This document shows positions 28,578-40,121 of a stretch of DNA of 64,000 nt, one piece after another. The stretch lies in assembly GCF_030295955.1 (NCBI RefSeq), contig NZ_AP027363.1:1488001-1552000 (forward strand), in the 5' to 3' direction. This stretch comes from Thalassotalea agarivorans. GTDB taxonomy: Bacteria; Pseudomonadota; Gammaproteobacteria; Enterobacterales; Alteromonadaceae. A program made the translations under genes and the position numbers. The notes beneath the pieces were generated by a model, which saw only the letters and a program-made list of their open reading frames with translations, was not told the DNA's origin and did not search any database. Within the stretch, counting starts at the first letter, position 1. The number at the start of each line of letters is the position of its first letter.

Positions 28578-29242
28578 TGGACGCACAGTTTTGGCATGAT
28601 GTTTGGCACCGTGATTCTCTTGGTTTTCATCAAGACACGGTGCATCCTTTATTAAGTCAGCAACTGACTAAATACCTTCCTGATGCCAATAGCCATATTC
28701 TAGTGCCACTATGTGGCAAATCCTTAGACATGCTGTTTCTAGCACAGCGACATCAAGTCACTGGTATTGAGCTAAGTGACATAGCATGTCGCGACTTTTT
28801 CAAAGAAAACAAACTCGCTTATAGCACTGACAATCATGGGCCGTTTAAGCGCTATAGCAGTGAAAAGATAGTGTTGCTGCAAGGTGACTTCTTTGAGGCG
28901 GGTAGACAGTGGCTGAGCGGCGACTTTCCACAATATAACTATGTGTATGACCGAGCGGCGCTTATAGCCTTGCCAAAGCATATGCAGCAAGATTATGTTG
29001 ATAAACTTATACAGCTATTGCAACCCGGGGATCAGATTCTTCTTATTACACTAGAGTATCCTGACAACGAGCTACAAGGGCCGCCATTTTCAGTTACTGA
29101 AGAACGGGTGTCAGAATTATTTTTAAACCATAAAGTATTAAAAATTAGTCAGACATCATTGCCTGATGGCGTGTTTGCGCGTCGCAGGTTCAATGTGTCC
29201 TATTTAAAAGAAACAGCTTATCTCATTACCGTAAACGCATAA
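28577..29242 (+). CDS. tpm: Thiopurine S-methyltransferase (TPMT) family protein
   Basis: A 221-residue SAM-dependent methyltransferase. FWHDVWHRDSLGFHQDTVHPLL and LVPLCGKSLDMLFLAQRHQVTGIELS are characteristic of bacterial TPMT, which methylates selenium, tellurium or thiopurine substrates. It overlaps sohB by one base (TAATG) and is followed by a terminator. Confidence 0.92.
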   Translation: MDAQFWHDVWHRDSLGFHQDTVHPLLSQQLTKYLPDANSHILVPLCGKSLDMLFLAQRHQVTGIELSDIACRDFFKENKLAYSTDNHGPFKRYSSEKIVLLQGDFFEAGRQWLSGDFPQYNYVYDRAALIALPKHMQQDYVDKLIQLLQPGDQILLITLEYPDNELQGPPFSVTEERVSELFLNHKVLKISQTSLPDGVFARRRFNVSYLKETAYLITVNA

Positions 29243-29268
29243 AAAAAGCCGCTAAATAGCGGCTTTTT
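29243..29268 (+). terminator. Bidirectional terminator between tpm and the symporter gene
   Basis: AGCCGCT-AAAT-AGCGGCT stem with an A-tract before and T-tract after, lying between converging genes. Confidence 0.88.
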
Positions 29269-29285
29269 GTTATTGGTTTATCAGA

Positions 29286-30632
29286 TTACACTTTTGACTT
29301 TTTTAAATGATGAAAATCAATATCTTCGTCTTTTTTAGCCGCGTCTCTGTCATTGAACACTTGCTCATCGAAACCATCGACACTTTTGCCAACAATCACC
29401 GACACCATGCTATCACCGGTAACATTTACAGCGGTTCTTGTCATATCAAGTAGTCTGTCTACACCGATAATCAAGGCAATACCTTCAACAGGTAGGCCCA
29501 CTTGGTTTAGTACCATGGCTAACATGATCAAACCAACACCTGGTACACCTGCTGTGCCAATAGACGCTAAGGTCGCCGTTAGAATCACCATTAAGTAGTC
29601 TGTAATGGTTAGGTCGACATTAAACACTTGTGCGATAAATACCGTGGCAACACCTTGCATAATAGCGGTGCCATCCATGTTTATTGTTGCACCCAGCGGT
29701 ACGGTAAAAGAGGCGATAGAGTTTTTAACGCCCATTTTTTTAGTTACCGTTTCAAGCGTAACCGGAATAGTCGCATTTGAACTTGAGGTAGAAAATGCAA
29801 AAATTGCTGTTTCTCTCATTTTTCTTAAAAAGATTAACGGATTTAGGCCCGTCAACGCTTTTAATATTACCGGGTAGGTAACTAATGCGTGGATCAGTAG
29901 CACCCCGAAAACCACCATAAAGTAATAGGCCAAACTTAGCAGTTCTCCCAATGGCAGATCGGTAAAGGTTTTGGCTAACAAACAAAAAACACCATAAGGC
30001 GCCAAGTTCATTAAAATGGTAACAAGGCGCATGATCACTTCGTTTAGATCTTCAAAAACAGCCGCTACGCGTTCGCCAGCTTCACCTGATAGTGCCATTG
30101 CGATACCAAAGAGTAACGCAAACACGATGATTTGTAGCATATTACCTTCAGTAAAGGCCGCGAAAGGGTTGCTTGGGAACATGTCTATAAATACCTTAGC
30201 AAGAGACGGCGCCTCTTTTGCTGTATAGGTTGCATCTGAGGTCATATTGACACCTTCACCCGGTGCAATAAGGATAGCGATAGTCATGGCTAAGCTGATA
30301 GCAATAGCGGTTGTTATTAGATAGAGTCCAACGGCTCTACCACCGATTTGACCGAGCTTTGAGGTGTCGCTAATGGAACAGGTACCACAAATAAGCGATA
30401 CAAATACCAGTGGGACAACGAGCATCTTTAAGCTTGAGATAAATATTTGCCCACCAACTTCAAAGAAGAAATCGACAAACACGCCTCGAATTGAAAAATC
30501 GAAGAAATAGAGCGGGATAATTAGATCACCATCTTTTGGCAGAATCCATTGCAGTAGGCCACCAGCGGAAATACCGGCGACCATACCAATGATGATGCGA
30601 GCGGTTAAACTCATGGGTTTCTTTTCAGTCAT
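29286..30632 (-). CDS. Dicarboxylate/amino acid:cation symporter (DAACS family)
   Basis: A 448-residue secondary transporter of the Glt fold with about eight transmembrane helices and re-entrant loops. Family motifs are FAFSTSSSNATIPVTLE (HP1), PLGATINMDGTAIMQG (TM7) and GTAGVPGVGLIML (HP2), with IGVDRLLDMTRTAVNVTGD in TM8. It should import glutamate, aspartate or C4-dicarboxylates with Na+ or H+. The arginase-family gene lies 66 nt upstream on the same strand, and co-transcription is likely. Confidence 0.92.
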   Translation of the reverse strand: MTEKKPMSLTARIIIGMVAGISAGGLLQWILPKDGDLIIPLYFFDFSIRGVFVDFFFEVGGQIFISSLKMLVVPLVFVSLICGTCSISDTSKLGQIGGRAVGLYLITTAIAISLAMTIAILIAPGEGVNMTSDATYTAKEAPSLAKVFIDMFPSNPFAAFTEGNMLQIIVFALLFGIAMALSGEAGERVAAVFEDLNEVIMRLVTILMNLAPYGVFCLLAKTFTDLPLGELLSLAYYFMVVFGVLLIHALVTYPVILKALTGLNPLIFLRKMRETAIFAFSTSSSNATIPVTLETVTKKMGVKNSIASFTVPLGATINMDGTAIMQGVATVFIAQVFNVDLTITDYLMVILTATLASIGTAGVPGVGLIMLAMVLNQVGLPVEGIALIIGVDRLLDMTRTAVNVTGDSMVSVIVGKSVDGFDEQVFNDRDAAKKDEDIDFHHLKKSKV

Positions 30633-30698
30633 GTTGCTTTTATTTATTTTAATGTTGCATTTATTATAGTGCTATTGTTGCTATTTGTTTGTTCAGAC

Positions 30699-31814
30699 TC
30701 AAGATTTATTTATAGCATCAAGCAAGAAGGCAGAAATTTCACCGGCATGTTGCAGCGTTGTGTCAGTGTTTTCTATACCTTTGCCGGTACTGTCGGTAAA
30801 CGGTGCAATTTCCATCATATCTGCGCCAGTAATTGGATAGCGCGCGTTTAGCACCTCTAGTATTGTTAACGCCTGTTGTGGTGTCATACCATCTGGTTCA
30901 GGCGTGCCTGTAGCTGATGCAAATTGTTGATCTAGCGCGTCAATGTCAAAACTCACGTAAAGTTCGTCAACGTTATCGCTGTCTAGTTGCGTCAATATCT
31001 GCTGGGCAATTTCATGTGCACCTAATTCGTTGATTTCTTGCGCCCAGTATTGCACGACACCAAACGTATCTTGCCAATGAGACTTAGGTCTGCCACTTGA
31101 GCGAATACCTAACTGAATAAGATGATTTGGCGCAGGAAGGTCTTCTAATATATGTGTGCACCAACTGCCAAAACATAAATCAATGCCAAGACGCTCTTTT
31201 AGTAAGTCGGTATGCGCATCGAAATGGATTATCGCAACTTTCTTACCTTGTGCTTTTTTTGCTTGTAAGTAGGGTTTAGTCAGTGCGTAGCTAATAGAGT
31301 GGTCGCCGCCTATACCAAACAGGCCTTTGCCTGGGAATTGGTCATAAAAACTGGTCGCTATGTCTTCGGTGATGGTTAGCGGACTCACGGCATAATCGTT
31401 ATCGGTATCGCCATATAGTGCTTTCTTACAATTGTTGATAGTGGCGGTGTTAAGGTATTTGTCATGTAACAAATGTGGAATGACTCGCACATCACCCAGA
31501 TCGAAATATTGATCGTAACCGTATTGTTCAACAAGGTGGGTTCTTAAAAACAATGGGCCCCAGTTGGCACCGCGCAATATGCCGCCGCCGCAATCACTTG
31601 CTATACCCAATATGACGGCATTACCGCTGTCGGCTAATTTAGGAAGTTGTTGTTGCCATATTTGTTCAACATAGGTTAGTTCAGTTTCTTGAAAAAGTGC
31701 CTGATGTAAAACAGCTTTTCTTTCTTTTGCGGTGTTTACGGTGAATACACCATTTCCGGGAGGACATAAACAGGCTTGAAATTGTTCAATATAGGCCATA
31801 TTAATTTGACTCAT
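30699..31814 (-). CDS. Arginase/formimidoylglutamase family hydrolase
   Basis: A 371-residue ureohydrolase. The binuclear manganese motifs are GGDHSISYAL, HFDAHTDLL and SFDIDALDQ; the usual Pro in the last motif is Gln. This deviates slightly from arginase and agmatinase, and formimidoylglutamase (HutG) or a related amidinohydrolase is as likely. No hut genes are adjacent. The ATG at 31814 is used because AAAGGA lies 6 nt before it; an upstream ATG at 31844 would leave no ribosome site. It sits ahead of an amino acid symporter, which suggests amino acid catabolism. Confidence 0.82.
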   Translation of the reverse strand: MSQINMAYIEQFQACLCPPGNGVFTVNTAKERKAVLHQALFQETELTYVEQIWQQQLPKLADSGNAVILGIASDCGGGILRGANWGPLFLRTHLVEQYGYDQYFDLGDVRVIPHLLHDKYLNTATINNCKKALYGDTDNDYAVSPLTITEDIATSFYDQFPGKGLFGIGGDHSISYALTKPYLQAKKAQGKKVAIIHFDAHTDLLKERLGIDLCFGSWCTHILEDLPAPNHLIQLGIRSSGRPKSHWQDTFGVVQYWAQEINELGAHEIAQQILTQLDSDNVDELYVSFDIDALDQQFASATGTPEPDGMTPQQALTILEVLNARYPITGADMMEIAPFTDSTGKGIENTDTTLQHAGEISAFLLDAINKS

Positions 31815-32144
31815 ATACATTCCTTTACAATGCTTAGTACGCAAACTGTGTTGTAATTTATTGGTTTAAAGCCTTTTATTTTTGCGCTAACTTCTATTAT
31901 AGTGTCGCCGCTAAAAAGGCCGACGCATTATATAGAAATAGTAGGTAAGGTTAAATAAGTGCTTGTCAGATAGGCATTTTATAGATATACCTAAAAAAGA
32001 AGGGTACAGCATAACTATCCAAAATAGTCGCAAGGTTAATGCAATATGTGTTATTCAGCGGCATTTTTATGCGCTATAAAAAGACAAAATTTTTTTTAAA
32101 TTTTTTCACTCTCGCAGTGAATGAAAGCAGGAAATTAAATTAAA
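31815..32144. other. Divergent intergenic region before topA
   Basis: About 330 AT-rich bases with no gene. It should contain the promoters of the arginase-family gene and topA. A TATAAA-type -10 candidate at about 32076 precedes topA, but a clear -35 is not seen. Confidence 0.5.
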
Positions 32145-34790
32145 ATGGCAAAATCTCTGGTTATCGTAGAGTCACCAGCTAAAGCTAAAACCATTAACAA
32201 ATATCTTGGTAAAGACTACATCGTTAAATCGAGCGTGGGTCATATTCGTGATCTTCCAACGAGCGGCACAGGCAAAAAAGTACCTGCAAAATCGCCTGCA
32301 GAAGTCAGAAAAATGTCGCCAGAACAAAAAGCGAAGTACAAAGCCAAGCGAGACAAGCAGGCGCTTGTTAATCGCATGGGTATAGATCCTGAAAAAGACT
32401 GGAAAGCGACATACCAAGTATTACCTGGCAAAGAAAAAGTCGTTGCCGAATTGAAAAAAATAGCCGCAGATGCTGAATACGTCTATCTCGCAACCGATTT
32501 GGATAGAGAAGGGGAAGCAATCGCTTGGCATTTAAAAGAGATCATCGGTGGTGATGACAGCAAATTTAAACGCGTCGTTTTTAATGAAATAACCAAGAAC
32601 GCAATCCAACAGGCGTTCTCTGCGCCGACAGAACTGTCTATGCCGGGTGTTAATGCACAACAAGCAAGACGTTTTCTAGATCGCGTTGTTGGTTTTATGC
32701 TAAGCCCATTGCTATGGAAGAAAGTTGCCAGAGGTTTATCTGCTGGTCGCGTTCAGTCTGTGGCGGTTAAGCTTGTGGTAGAAAAAGAACGCGAAATTAA
32801 GGCGTTTAATCCTGAAGAATATTGGGAAATCGAAGCGTTAACAAAAGATACCGATGGCAGTGACTTGTTATTGGATCTTGCTAGAGAAAACGGTAAAACG
32901 TTTAAAGCGACCAATGAAGCACAAGCTTCAGCAGCAGTAGCTGCCTTGCAACAAGCAAATTATCAAGTAACAAAACGTGAAGACAAACCTTCGAAAAGTT
33001 CACCTTCAGCACCGTTTATTACATCTACTTTGCAACAAGCCGCAAGTACACGCTTGGGCTTTGGTGTAAAACGCACCATGAGCCTTGCTCAGCGCCTTTA
33101 TGAAGCGGGTCATATCACCTATATGCGTACTGACTCAACTAACTTGAGTAAAGACGCCGTAGAGGCGTGTCGTCAGTACATCGGCAGTAATTTCGGTGAA
33201 AACTATTTACCAGATACAGCTAAGGTATATGGTGCAAAAAGCAATGCGCAAGAAGCGCATGAGGCCATTCGTCCATCAGATGTTAACCGTGAAGCGGCAT
33301 TTCTTGATGGTATGGAAGCTGACGCTAAGAAGTTATATGAATTGATTTGGCGTCAGTTTGTCGCCTGTCAAATGACAGCAGCACGCTACACAGTGTCTAC
33401 GTTAACTGTGGGTGCAGGTAACTTTGAGCTCAGAGCTAAAGGTCGCGTAATGCAGTTTGACGGTTGGACTAAAGTTCATCCACAACTTTCACGTGGCGAT
33501 AAAGACAAGCAGTTACCTGATCTAGCGGTAGGCAGTGTCTTGAACTTACAAAGCGTTACGCCTTCTCAACATTTTACCAAGCCACCAGCACGCTTTGGTG
33601 AAGCGTCGCTTGTTAAAGAGCTAGAAAAACGTTCCATTGGACGTCCTTCTACTTATGCCTCGATCATTTCTACTATCCAAGATAGAGGCTATGTCAGGCT
33701 TGAGAAGAAACGCTTTTATGCTGAAAAAATGGGTGAAATCGTTACCGATAGTTTATCTGCAAGTTTTACTAATTTAATGAGTTATGACTTTACCGCCAAT
33801 ATGGAGCAATATCTTGATGAGATTGCCGGTGGAAAACTTGTTTGGAAAGATGTACTCAACGACTTTTACAAAGACTTTACTGGCCGATTAGCAAAAGCTG
33901 ATCACAGCAAGGAAGAGGGCGGTATGCCGGGTAATGAACCGGTATTAACAGATATTGATTGCCCAACTTGTGGTCGTAAAATGGGTATAAGAACAGCCTC
34001 TACAGGTGTGTTTTTAGGATGTTCAGGTTACGCTTTGCCTCCGAAAGAACGTTGTACAACAACAATGAATCTTACGCCTGGTGAAGAAGCGGTAAGTGTG
34101 CTTGCAGAAGATCAAGAAACAGAAGCGTTGCGTGCAATGCATCGTTGTCCAAAATGTTCTACAGCGATGGACAGTTACTTGATTGATGAACACCGTAAAT
34201 TGCATGTGTGTGGTAACAACCCACAATGTGATGGCTTCGAGTTAGAGAAGGGTACCTTTAAAATCAAAGGGTATGACGGCCCTGTGCTCGAATGTGATCG
34301 TTGTGGCAGTGAAATGCAACTTAAGAATGGTCGCTTTGGCAAGTACTTCGATTGTACCAACAGCGAGTGTAAGAATACGCGTAAGCTGTTAGCTAATGGT
34401 GAAGCAGCGCCACCTAAAGAAGATCCGGTTCACCTACCAGAGCTTCCGTGTGAAAAATCAGATGCGTATTTTGTGTTACGCGATGGTGCTTCTGGTATCT
34501 TTATGGCAGCAAGTTCGTTCCCTCGCTCACGCGAAACGAGAGCGCCAAAAGTTGCAGAATTGCAGCGTTTTAGAGATAGAATTTCATCTAAATTTTACTA
34601 TTTAGCAGATGCTCCAGCGAAAGATCCAGAGGGTAATGAAGCGGTAATTCGTTATAGCCGTAAAACCAAAGAGCAATATGTCATGACGGAAGTCAATGGC
34701 AAAGCAACGGGTTGGGTAGCTAAGTTTGTGGACGGCAAATGGGTTGAAGAACAAACTAAAAAGAAAGCGCCTGCCAAAAAGAAAAAATAA
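32145..34790 (+). CDS. topA: DNA topoisomerase I
   Basis: An 881-residue type IA topoisomerase relaxing negative supercoils. The TOPRIM domain starts [20 protein letters not shown] with the D-x-D-x-E acid set in [17 protein letters not shown]. The active-site Tyr is in [12 protein letters not shown]. Three C-terminal zinc ribbons are visible ([17 protein letters not shown] with [15 protein letters not shown] with CTNSEC), and a Lys-rich tail ends the protein. The length fits gammaproteobacterial TopA. Confidence 0.98.
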   Translation: MAKSLVIVESPAKAKTINKYLGKDYIVKSSVGHIRDLPTSGTGKKVPAKSPAEVRKMSPEQKAKYKAKRDKQALVNRMGIDPEKDWKATYQVLPGKEKVVAELKKIAADAEYVYLATDLDREGEAIAWHLKEIIGGDDSKFKRVVFNEITKNAIQQAFSAPTELSMPGVNAQQARRFLDRVVGFMLSPLLWKKVARGLSAGRVQSVAVKLVVEKEREIKAFNPEEYWEIEALTKDTDGSDLLLDLARENGKTFKATNEAQASAAVAALQQANYQVTKREDKPSKSSPSAPFITSTLQQAASTRLGFGVKRTMSLAQRLYEAGHITYMRTDSTNLSKDAVEACRQYIGSNFGENYLPDTAKVYGAKSNAQEAHEAIRPSDVNREAAFLDGMEADAKKLYELIWRQFVACQMTAARYTVSTLTVGAGNFELRAKGRVMQFDGWTKVHPQLSRGDKDKQLPDLAVGSVLNLQSVTPSQHFTKPPARFGEASLVKELEKRSIGRPSTYASIISTIQDRGYVRLEKKRFYAEKMGEIVTDSLSASFTNLMSYDFTANMEQYLDEIAGGKLVWKDVLNDFYKDFTGRLAKADHSKEEGGMPGNEPVLTDIDCPTCGRKMGIRTASTGVFLGCSGYALPPKERCTTTMNLTPGEEAVSVLAEDQETEALRAMHRCPKCSTAMDSYLIDEHRKLHVCGNNPQCDGFELEKGTFKIKGYDGPVLECDRCGSEMQLKNGRFGKYFDCTNSECKNTRKLLANGEAAPPKEDPVHLPELPCEKSDAYFVLRDGASGIFMAASSFPRSRETRAPKVAELQRFRDRISSKFYYLADAPAKDPEGNEAVIRYSRKTKEQYVMTEVNGKATGWVAKFVDGKWVEEQTKKKAPAKKKK

Positions 34791-34808
34791 ACGTCAGCTT
34801 TAAGTAGA

Positions 34809-34836
34809 CAAAACGCCACATCATGTGGCGTTTTTT
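34809..34836 (+). terminator. Intrinsic terminator after topA
   Basis: AACGCCACA-TCA-TGTGGCGTT stem followed by T residues; it lies between converging genes. Confidence 0.88.
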
Positions 34837-35206
34837 ATGTAAATTCTATTTCATCTAAGGCTTTACGGGCGGTTGCAATAGTACAGTTGGTTTTTATCAC
34901 CAATTCGTTCACCGTGATACCTTGATTCATCCGTGCGATTTCCAATATGGCTTGGTAATTGAGTTCGCCATACTGTTTTTGTAGGTGTTTTACTAACCAT
35001 AACCAGCTGCCTTCACCTGCAGTTTCAATCACTGCGATAATTGCTTGCAGTTGTTCAAAGGTAGCGGTGAGCTGCCAATTTCTCGAACGACCTATGCGTT
35101 GCAACTCTGCTCCTTGTCCACGTATTAGCGCTTTTATCGCATACGCCTTCATGCAGCGACGCAAAAAAGAGGGTAAGACAATGGTTCGAGGCGCTGATAG
35201 CGTCAT
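34835..35206 (-). CDS. Small conserved protein between topA and cysB (RRF_GI-like)
   Basis: About 123 residues, MTLSAPRTIVLPSFLRRCMKAYAIKALI, then IGRSRNWQLTATFEQLQAIIAVIE and a C-terminal segment (YQAILEIARMNQGITVNELVIKTNCTIATARKALDEIEF) that looks like a small winged helix. By memory this resembles the group filed as a ribosome-recycling-factor-family protein (PF12614) in Shewanella and relatives, named for weak similarity rather than proven function. ATG at 35206 is preferred; 35227 would add seven residues. Confidence 0.6.
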   Translation of the reverse strand: MTLSAPRTIVLPSFLRRCMKAYAIKALIRGQGAELQRIGRSRNWQLTATFEQLQAIIAVIETAGEGSWLWLVKHLQKQYGELNYQAILEIARMNQGITVNELVIKTNCTIATARKALDEIEFT

Positions 35207-35378
35207 ACGGGTAATATAATTTCGCAAAAAAGGTTAGTGTAACTAATTTAGTTAAAAAGCGGTAGCATCGTTAATAAACTGCTTAAAAGATAAAAATGTG
35301 CACAAATATCCAACTTTTTTAAAAATCATATGGAATATATTTTCATTTAAGTATATATTTTTGGCATAAGTAAAATAA

Positions 35379-36365
<987 letters not shown>

Positions 36366-36384
36366 TGCTGTTGCGAACAATAGT

Positions 36385-36412
36385 AAAAACGGGACCTTAG
36401 GTCCCGTTTTTG
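36385..36412 (+). terminator. Intrinsic terminator after cysB
   Basis: GGGACC-TTA-GGTCCC stem within an A/T-tract-flanked hairpin; possibly bidirectional for the converging sdaA gene. Confidence 0.88.
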
Positions 36413-36445
36413 TTTGCGTATTACGCCATCAAAGAATGTACTTGG

Positions 36446-37822
36446 TTAACACTCGATAATATTAACCGCTAAACCACCTCTAGAGGTTTCTTTATATTTA
36501 GTCTTCATATCGTTACCCGTATCCCACATGGTTTTTATGACCTTATCTAACGATACTTTTTGCTGACCCGTGCCTCTTAACGCTAAGCGTGAAGCGTTGA
36601 TTGCTTTTACTGCCCCCATTGCATTGCGCTCAATACAAGGGACTTGTACAAGACCGCCTACCGGATCACAGGTTAAGCCTAAATTGTGTTCCATACCTAT
36701 TTCGGCGGCACATTCTACTTGGCAGGGGCTTCCGCCCATTAATTCGGTAAGTGCACCTGCGGCCATAGAGCAAGCGACACCAACTTCTGCTTGGCAGCCG
36801 CCCTCAGCACCCGAAATAGTGGCATTGGTTTTATATAAAATGCCTATCGCTGCAGCGGTTAGTAAATAACGAATACAATCCTCGTCAGTTACCGGTCGGA
36901 TAAATTTATCGTAGTAACACAGTACCGCTGGAATAATCCCAGCAGCACCATTAGTAGGCGCTGTAACTACTCGAGAACCAGCAGCATTCTCTTCATTAAC
37001 AGCTAACGCAAACAAGTTGACCCAGTCCATTGCTGTTAGCGGGTCAGCCGTTTTTTCTACGCTTAACGAACGGTACAATGAAGGGGCTCTGCGTTTTACT
37101 TTTAAACCGCCAGGCAATATGCCTTCCGTTTTCATACCACGATCAACACAATCGCGCATAGCGTGCCAAATTGAAATAAGTCCGACTCTTATGTCTTCTT
37201 CAGAAGCAAGACATTTTTCGTTTTCTAACATAATGGTACTAATGCTTAAGCCTTTAGCATTGGCACAGGTTAATAACTCGTCTGCGCTAGAAAATACGTG
37301 TGGACGTTTTACGTTAAGATGCAGTGATAATGCTTTGTCTTTTTCACGATCGAAATCTTCTTCTTTAACAATAAAGCCGCCACCAATTGAATAGTAGGTT
37401 TGCTGCATCAATAGGGTATCGTCACGATAAGCAAAAATCGTCATCGCATTAGCATGTGCAGGAAGCGTTTTTCTACGGTGAAAAACAATCGCGCCTTTCT
37501 TTGGAAAACTGGTAGCTTTTTCGCCATCAAGCAAGAGTGTTTCTGATTGCTCAACTTGTGCCAAAATAGCGTCAATATGATCGCATGCAATGGTTTCAGG
37601 CGTTTCACCAGATAAACCAAGGATGACGGCCTTGCCTGTACCATGGCCAATGCCGGTTTGACCAAGTGAGCCAAACAATTCTGTTTTTACTTGTGTTGTT
37701 TCGTCAAACAGTCCTGCTTCTTTTAACTGCTGAGTAAACAATTTTGCTGCGCGCATAGGTCCAACTGTATGGGAGCTGGAGGGGCCTATACCAATAGAAA
37801 ACATATCAAATACGCTAATCAT
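36446..37822 (-). CDS. sdaA: L-serine dehydratase (ammonia-lyase), iron-sulphur type
   Basis: A 458-residue single-chain enzyme converting L-serine to pyruvate and ammonia with a [4Fe-4S] cluster. N-terminal [26 protein letters not shown] is the signature; C-terminal cluster Cys candidates are in [49 protein letters not shown]. The start is preceded by GGA on the minus strand and by a leader hairpin at 37835-37852. Confidence 0.96.
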   Translation of the reverse strand: MISVFDMFSIGIGPSSSHTVGPMRAAKLFTQQLKEAGLFDETTQVKTELFGSLGQTGIGHGTGKAVILGLSGETPETIACDHIDAILAQVEQSETLLLDGEKATSFPKKGAIVFHRRKTLPAHANAMTIFAYRDDTLLMQQTYYSIGGGFIVKEEDFDREKDKALSLHLNVKRPHVFSSADELLTCANAKGLSISTIMLENEKCLASEEDIRVGLISIWHAMRDCVDRGMKTEGILPGGLKVKRRAPSLYRSLSVEKTADPLTAMDWVNLFALAVNEENAAGSRVVTAPTNGAAGIIPAVLCYYDKFIRPVTDEDCIRYLLTAAAIGILYKTNATISGAEGGCQAEVGVACSMAAGALTELMGGSPCQVECAAEIGMEHNLGLTCDPVGGLVQVPCIERNAMGAVKAINASRLALRGTGQQKVSLDKVIKTMWDTGNDMKTKYKETSRGGLAVNIIEC

Positions 37823-37834
37823 CGCTTATTCCGA

Positions 37835-37852
37835 ACAAACTACGAAGTTTGT
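37835..37852 (-). repeat. Leader stem-loop just before sdaA
   Basis: ACAAACT-ACGA-AGTTTGT, perfect 7-bp arms, lies immediately upstream of the sdaA ribosome site. It may affect translation or be an operator; no family is recognised. Confidence 0.35.
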
Positions 37853-37927
37853 GTTTGCTGTTGTATTATCTTCGGTGAATTCTACTATAAACACTTATAT
37901 AGTTAAATGCTTAAATGTAAATATAGG

Positions 37928-38497
37928 TTAGTCTAATTGTGCTATTAAGTCAGCAATGATGGCGGCGGTTGCGCCCCATATGTTGTACTGTTGGTAGGGC
38001 ATAAAGAGCACGTTGTGGGTTTTCTTGTTGCGTTCAAACGGCACAGCGACGTGATTTGTTCGATCTAGAAAGTGGCTGAAAGGCACGTAAAATACTTCAG
38101 CGACTTCATTTGGGTCGATCACTATGGTGGGTTTTTGTTTTAACAATGCGACGATAGGTGAAACAATAAAACCGGTAATGGTATCGTAAGGGGCTAGCTG
38201 ACCAATGATCTCTATTTTGTCTGCTTCGATGCCAGTTTCTTCTTCAGTTTCCCGCAATGCTGTCGCCACTGAATCAATGTCGCTAGGCTCTACTTTACCG
38301 CCAGGAAAGCTAATTTGTCCTGCATGGTGTTTTAAATGCGTTGCTCTTTTGGTTAGCAATAAATGAAGCTGATCGTTTTCTTCGTAAAGCGCAACTAAAA
38401 CGGCTGCAGGGCGCCTATTGCCTTCGAAGGTAAAGGTCGTTGCTTTTTTTTGTGTAGTTCTGAGTAAAAATTTTTGTTTGAATTCCTGCTTATTCAC
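37928..38497 (-). CDS. nudL: NUDIX hydrolase, CoA pyrophosphatase-like
   Basis: A 189-residue protein with a complete Nudix box: GGKVEPSDIDSVATALRETEEETGI and preceding LLLTKRATHLKHHAGQISFPG, the NudL/CoA-diphosphatase (UPF0035) pattern. It should hydrolyse CoA or related nucleoside diphosphates. It starts 8 nt after pabB, an arrangement that points to a two-gene operon and is also known in other gammaproteobacteria. Confidence 0.9.
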   Translation of the reverse strand: MNKQEFKQKFLLRTTQKKATTFTFEGNRRPAAVLVALYEENDQLHLLLTKRATHLKHHAGQISFPGGKVEPSDIDSVATALRETEEETGIEADKIEIIGQLAPYDTITGFIVSPIVALLKQKPTIVIDPNEVAEVFYVPFSHFLDRTNHVAVPFERNKKTHNVLFMPYQQYNIWGATAAIIADLIAQLD

Positions 38498-38505
38498 ACG
38501 CTAAC

Positions 38506-39912
38506 CTAATCTTCTCGTTGTAGTACAGGCAATATTTTTGCCACTTTATCAAACGTTTCTTGATACTCAGCGTCAAGTTCAGAGTCAGCGACTAGGCCAC
38601 CACCAGCCCAACAATATAGTATGTTGTTGTCGCATACCAGTGTGCGGATAGAAATATTGGTATCCATATTGCCACAACTTGAAATATAGCCAATAGCACC
38701 ACAATAGACGCTGCGGCGATGCGGTTCAAGCGCTTCGATAATTTCCATTGCTCTTATTTTTGGGGCGCCGGTAATCGAACCGCCAGGAAAACAGGCCCTA
38801 AGTAAATCGGTACAATCTGTGTTTGGCATTAATTTACCGACAACAACACTGACTAAATGATGTACAGCAGGAAAGCTTTCTATCGAAAATAAAGCCGGCA
38901 CATCGACCGAATGAGGTTCACACACTTTACTAATATCATTCCGTAGCAAATCCACAATCATTAAGTTTTCAGCTCTGTCTTTGCTCGCTTGCTGAAGCGC
39001 CTTTGCATTTGCCGCATCTTGAACAGGGTCGCTGTCTCTTGGGCGAGTACCTTTGATGGGTTTAGTTTCTACGTTGCCATTTTCTACCTGTAAAAAGCGT
39101 TCTGGAGAAATACTGAGCACACAACCGCTATCTAAGCGAATAAAAGCGCCAAACGGTGCTTTATTCTGTTCTCTAAGGCGCAAATAAGCGGCATATTCAT
39201 CACCTGCATATTGTGCGCTAAATCGTTGCGCCAGATTAATTTGATAACAATCCCCAGAGCGCAAAAATTGCTGTACTTGCTTAAATTTGTCGGCATATTG
39301 TTCAGCACTCATGTTAGATTGCCAAGCAGTGCTAAGGGAAAACTCTCCGCGTTTTGCGCCTTGCTGCACACGTTGCTCAATACGCGCTTGAATATCCGTA
39401 ATGGCATCACTTGGGGCTAGCAAATAGTATTGCTTAGCGTGTTGATCATACACGATGGCATTACTATAAAATGCAACCGCCATATCTGGCAGGTTAATGT
39501 CTCGCTCTGCTATGTTTGGAATGCGTTCGAAACGGCGTCCCAAGTCATAACTAAAATAGCCAACGGCTCCGGTTGTAAAGGGGAGCTCTTGGCATAATAT
39601 TTCTGTATTAGAAAATAGCTGCTTTCTAATAGTTGCGAGCACTAATAGCGGGTCATCATCGCAATCAAAGGTATCGCCATTTTGCGTTGTGATAGACGTT
39701 GTTTTATCTTCAGTGGTAACGGTGACAAGCGGATCCCAAACCATTATTTGATAGCGGCTGTTTACGTGTGCAGCGCTGGAAGAATCTAGCCACATGGACC
39801 AAGGGATATGTTGAATATGCGCAAATACTTCTTCACTTGCCAAACCATCAAGTTTGGTGAGCGGTTTTATTGCAATATCAGCTACTGGAGACAGGTGTGA
39901 AAATTCATTCAT
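38506..39912 (-). CDS. pabB: Aminodeoxychorismate synthase component I
   Basis: A 468-residue chorismate-using enzyme making 4-amino-4-deoxychorismate for folate. The active-site Lys motif PIKGTRPRD and the C-terminal CFPGGSITGAPKIRAMEIIEALEP with GAIGYISSCG are those of PabB (the Lys distinguishes it from TrpE-like enzymes). The glutaminase PabA is not in the window. It is upstream of nudL. Confidence 0.94.
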   Translation of the reverse strand: MNEFSHLSPVADIAIKPLTKLDGLASEEVFAHIQHIPWSMWLDSSSAAHVNSRYQIMVWDPLVTVTTEDKTTSITTQNGDTFDCDDDPLLVLATIRKQLFSNTEILCQELPFTTGAVGYFSYDLGRRFERIPNIAERDINLPDMAVAFYSNAIVYDQHAKQYYLLAPSDAITDIQARIEQRVQQGAKRGEFSLSTAWQSNMSAEQYADKFKQVQQFLRSGDCYQINLAQRFSAQYAGDEYAAYLRLREQNKAPFGAFIRLDSGCVLSISPERFLQVENGNVETKPIKGTRPRDSDPVQDAANAKALQQASKDRAENLMIVDLLRNDISKVCEPHSVDVPALFSIESFPAVHHLVSVVVGKLMPNTDCTDLLRACFPGGSITGAPKIRAMEIIEALEPHRRSVYCGAIGYISSCGNMDTNISIRTLVCDNNILYCWAGGGLVADSELDAEYQETFDKVAKILPVLQRED

Positions 39913-40040
39913 TTATTCGGCGCTGGCCTTAATCTTAAAACTGTGATGGCACATCATGCAATGCTTTGCCCATTCGATCTGGAGCATAGTTTAACACCCT
40001 CAAATAAATTTGCTGATGATTGCGCATTAGCCCCTAGCTA

Positions 40041-40052
40041 CCTTACGTAAGG
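40041..40052. repeat. 12-bp perfect palindrome upstream of fumarase
   Basis: CCTTACGTAAGG lies 70 nt before the fumarase start codon, in a position where an operator could overlap the promoter. No regulator is assigned. Confidence 0.3.
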
Positions 40053-40078
40053 CAAGGTATCATAATGCCAAATTTATA

Positions 40079-40101
40079 ACTTTCAACATGAGATTGAAAG
40101 T
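40079..40101 (+). promoter_or_regulatory. Stem-loop in the fumarase leader
   Basis: ACTTTCAA and TTGAAAGT arms around a 7-nt loop lie 12 nt before the ribosome site of the fumarase gene. It could be a 5' mRNA hairpin affecting stability or translation, or a protein site. Confidence 0.35.
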
Positions 40102-40121
40102 AAATTAAAAATGAGACAGGT

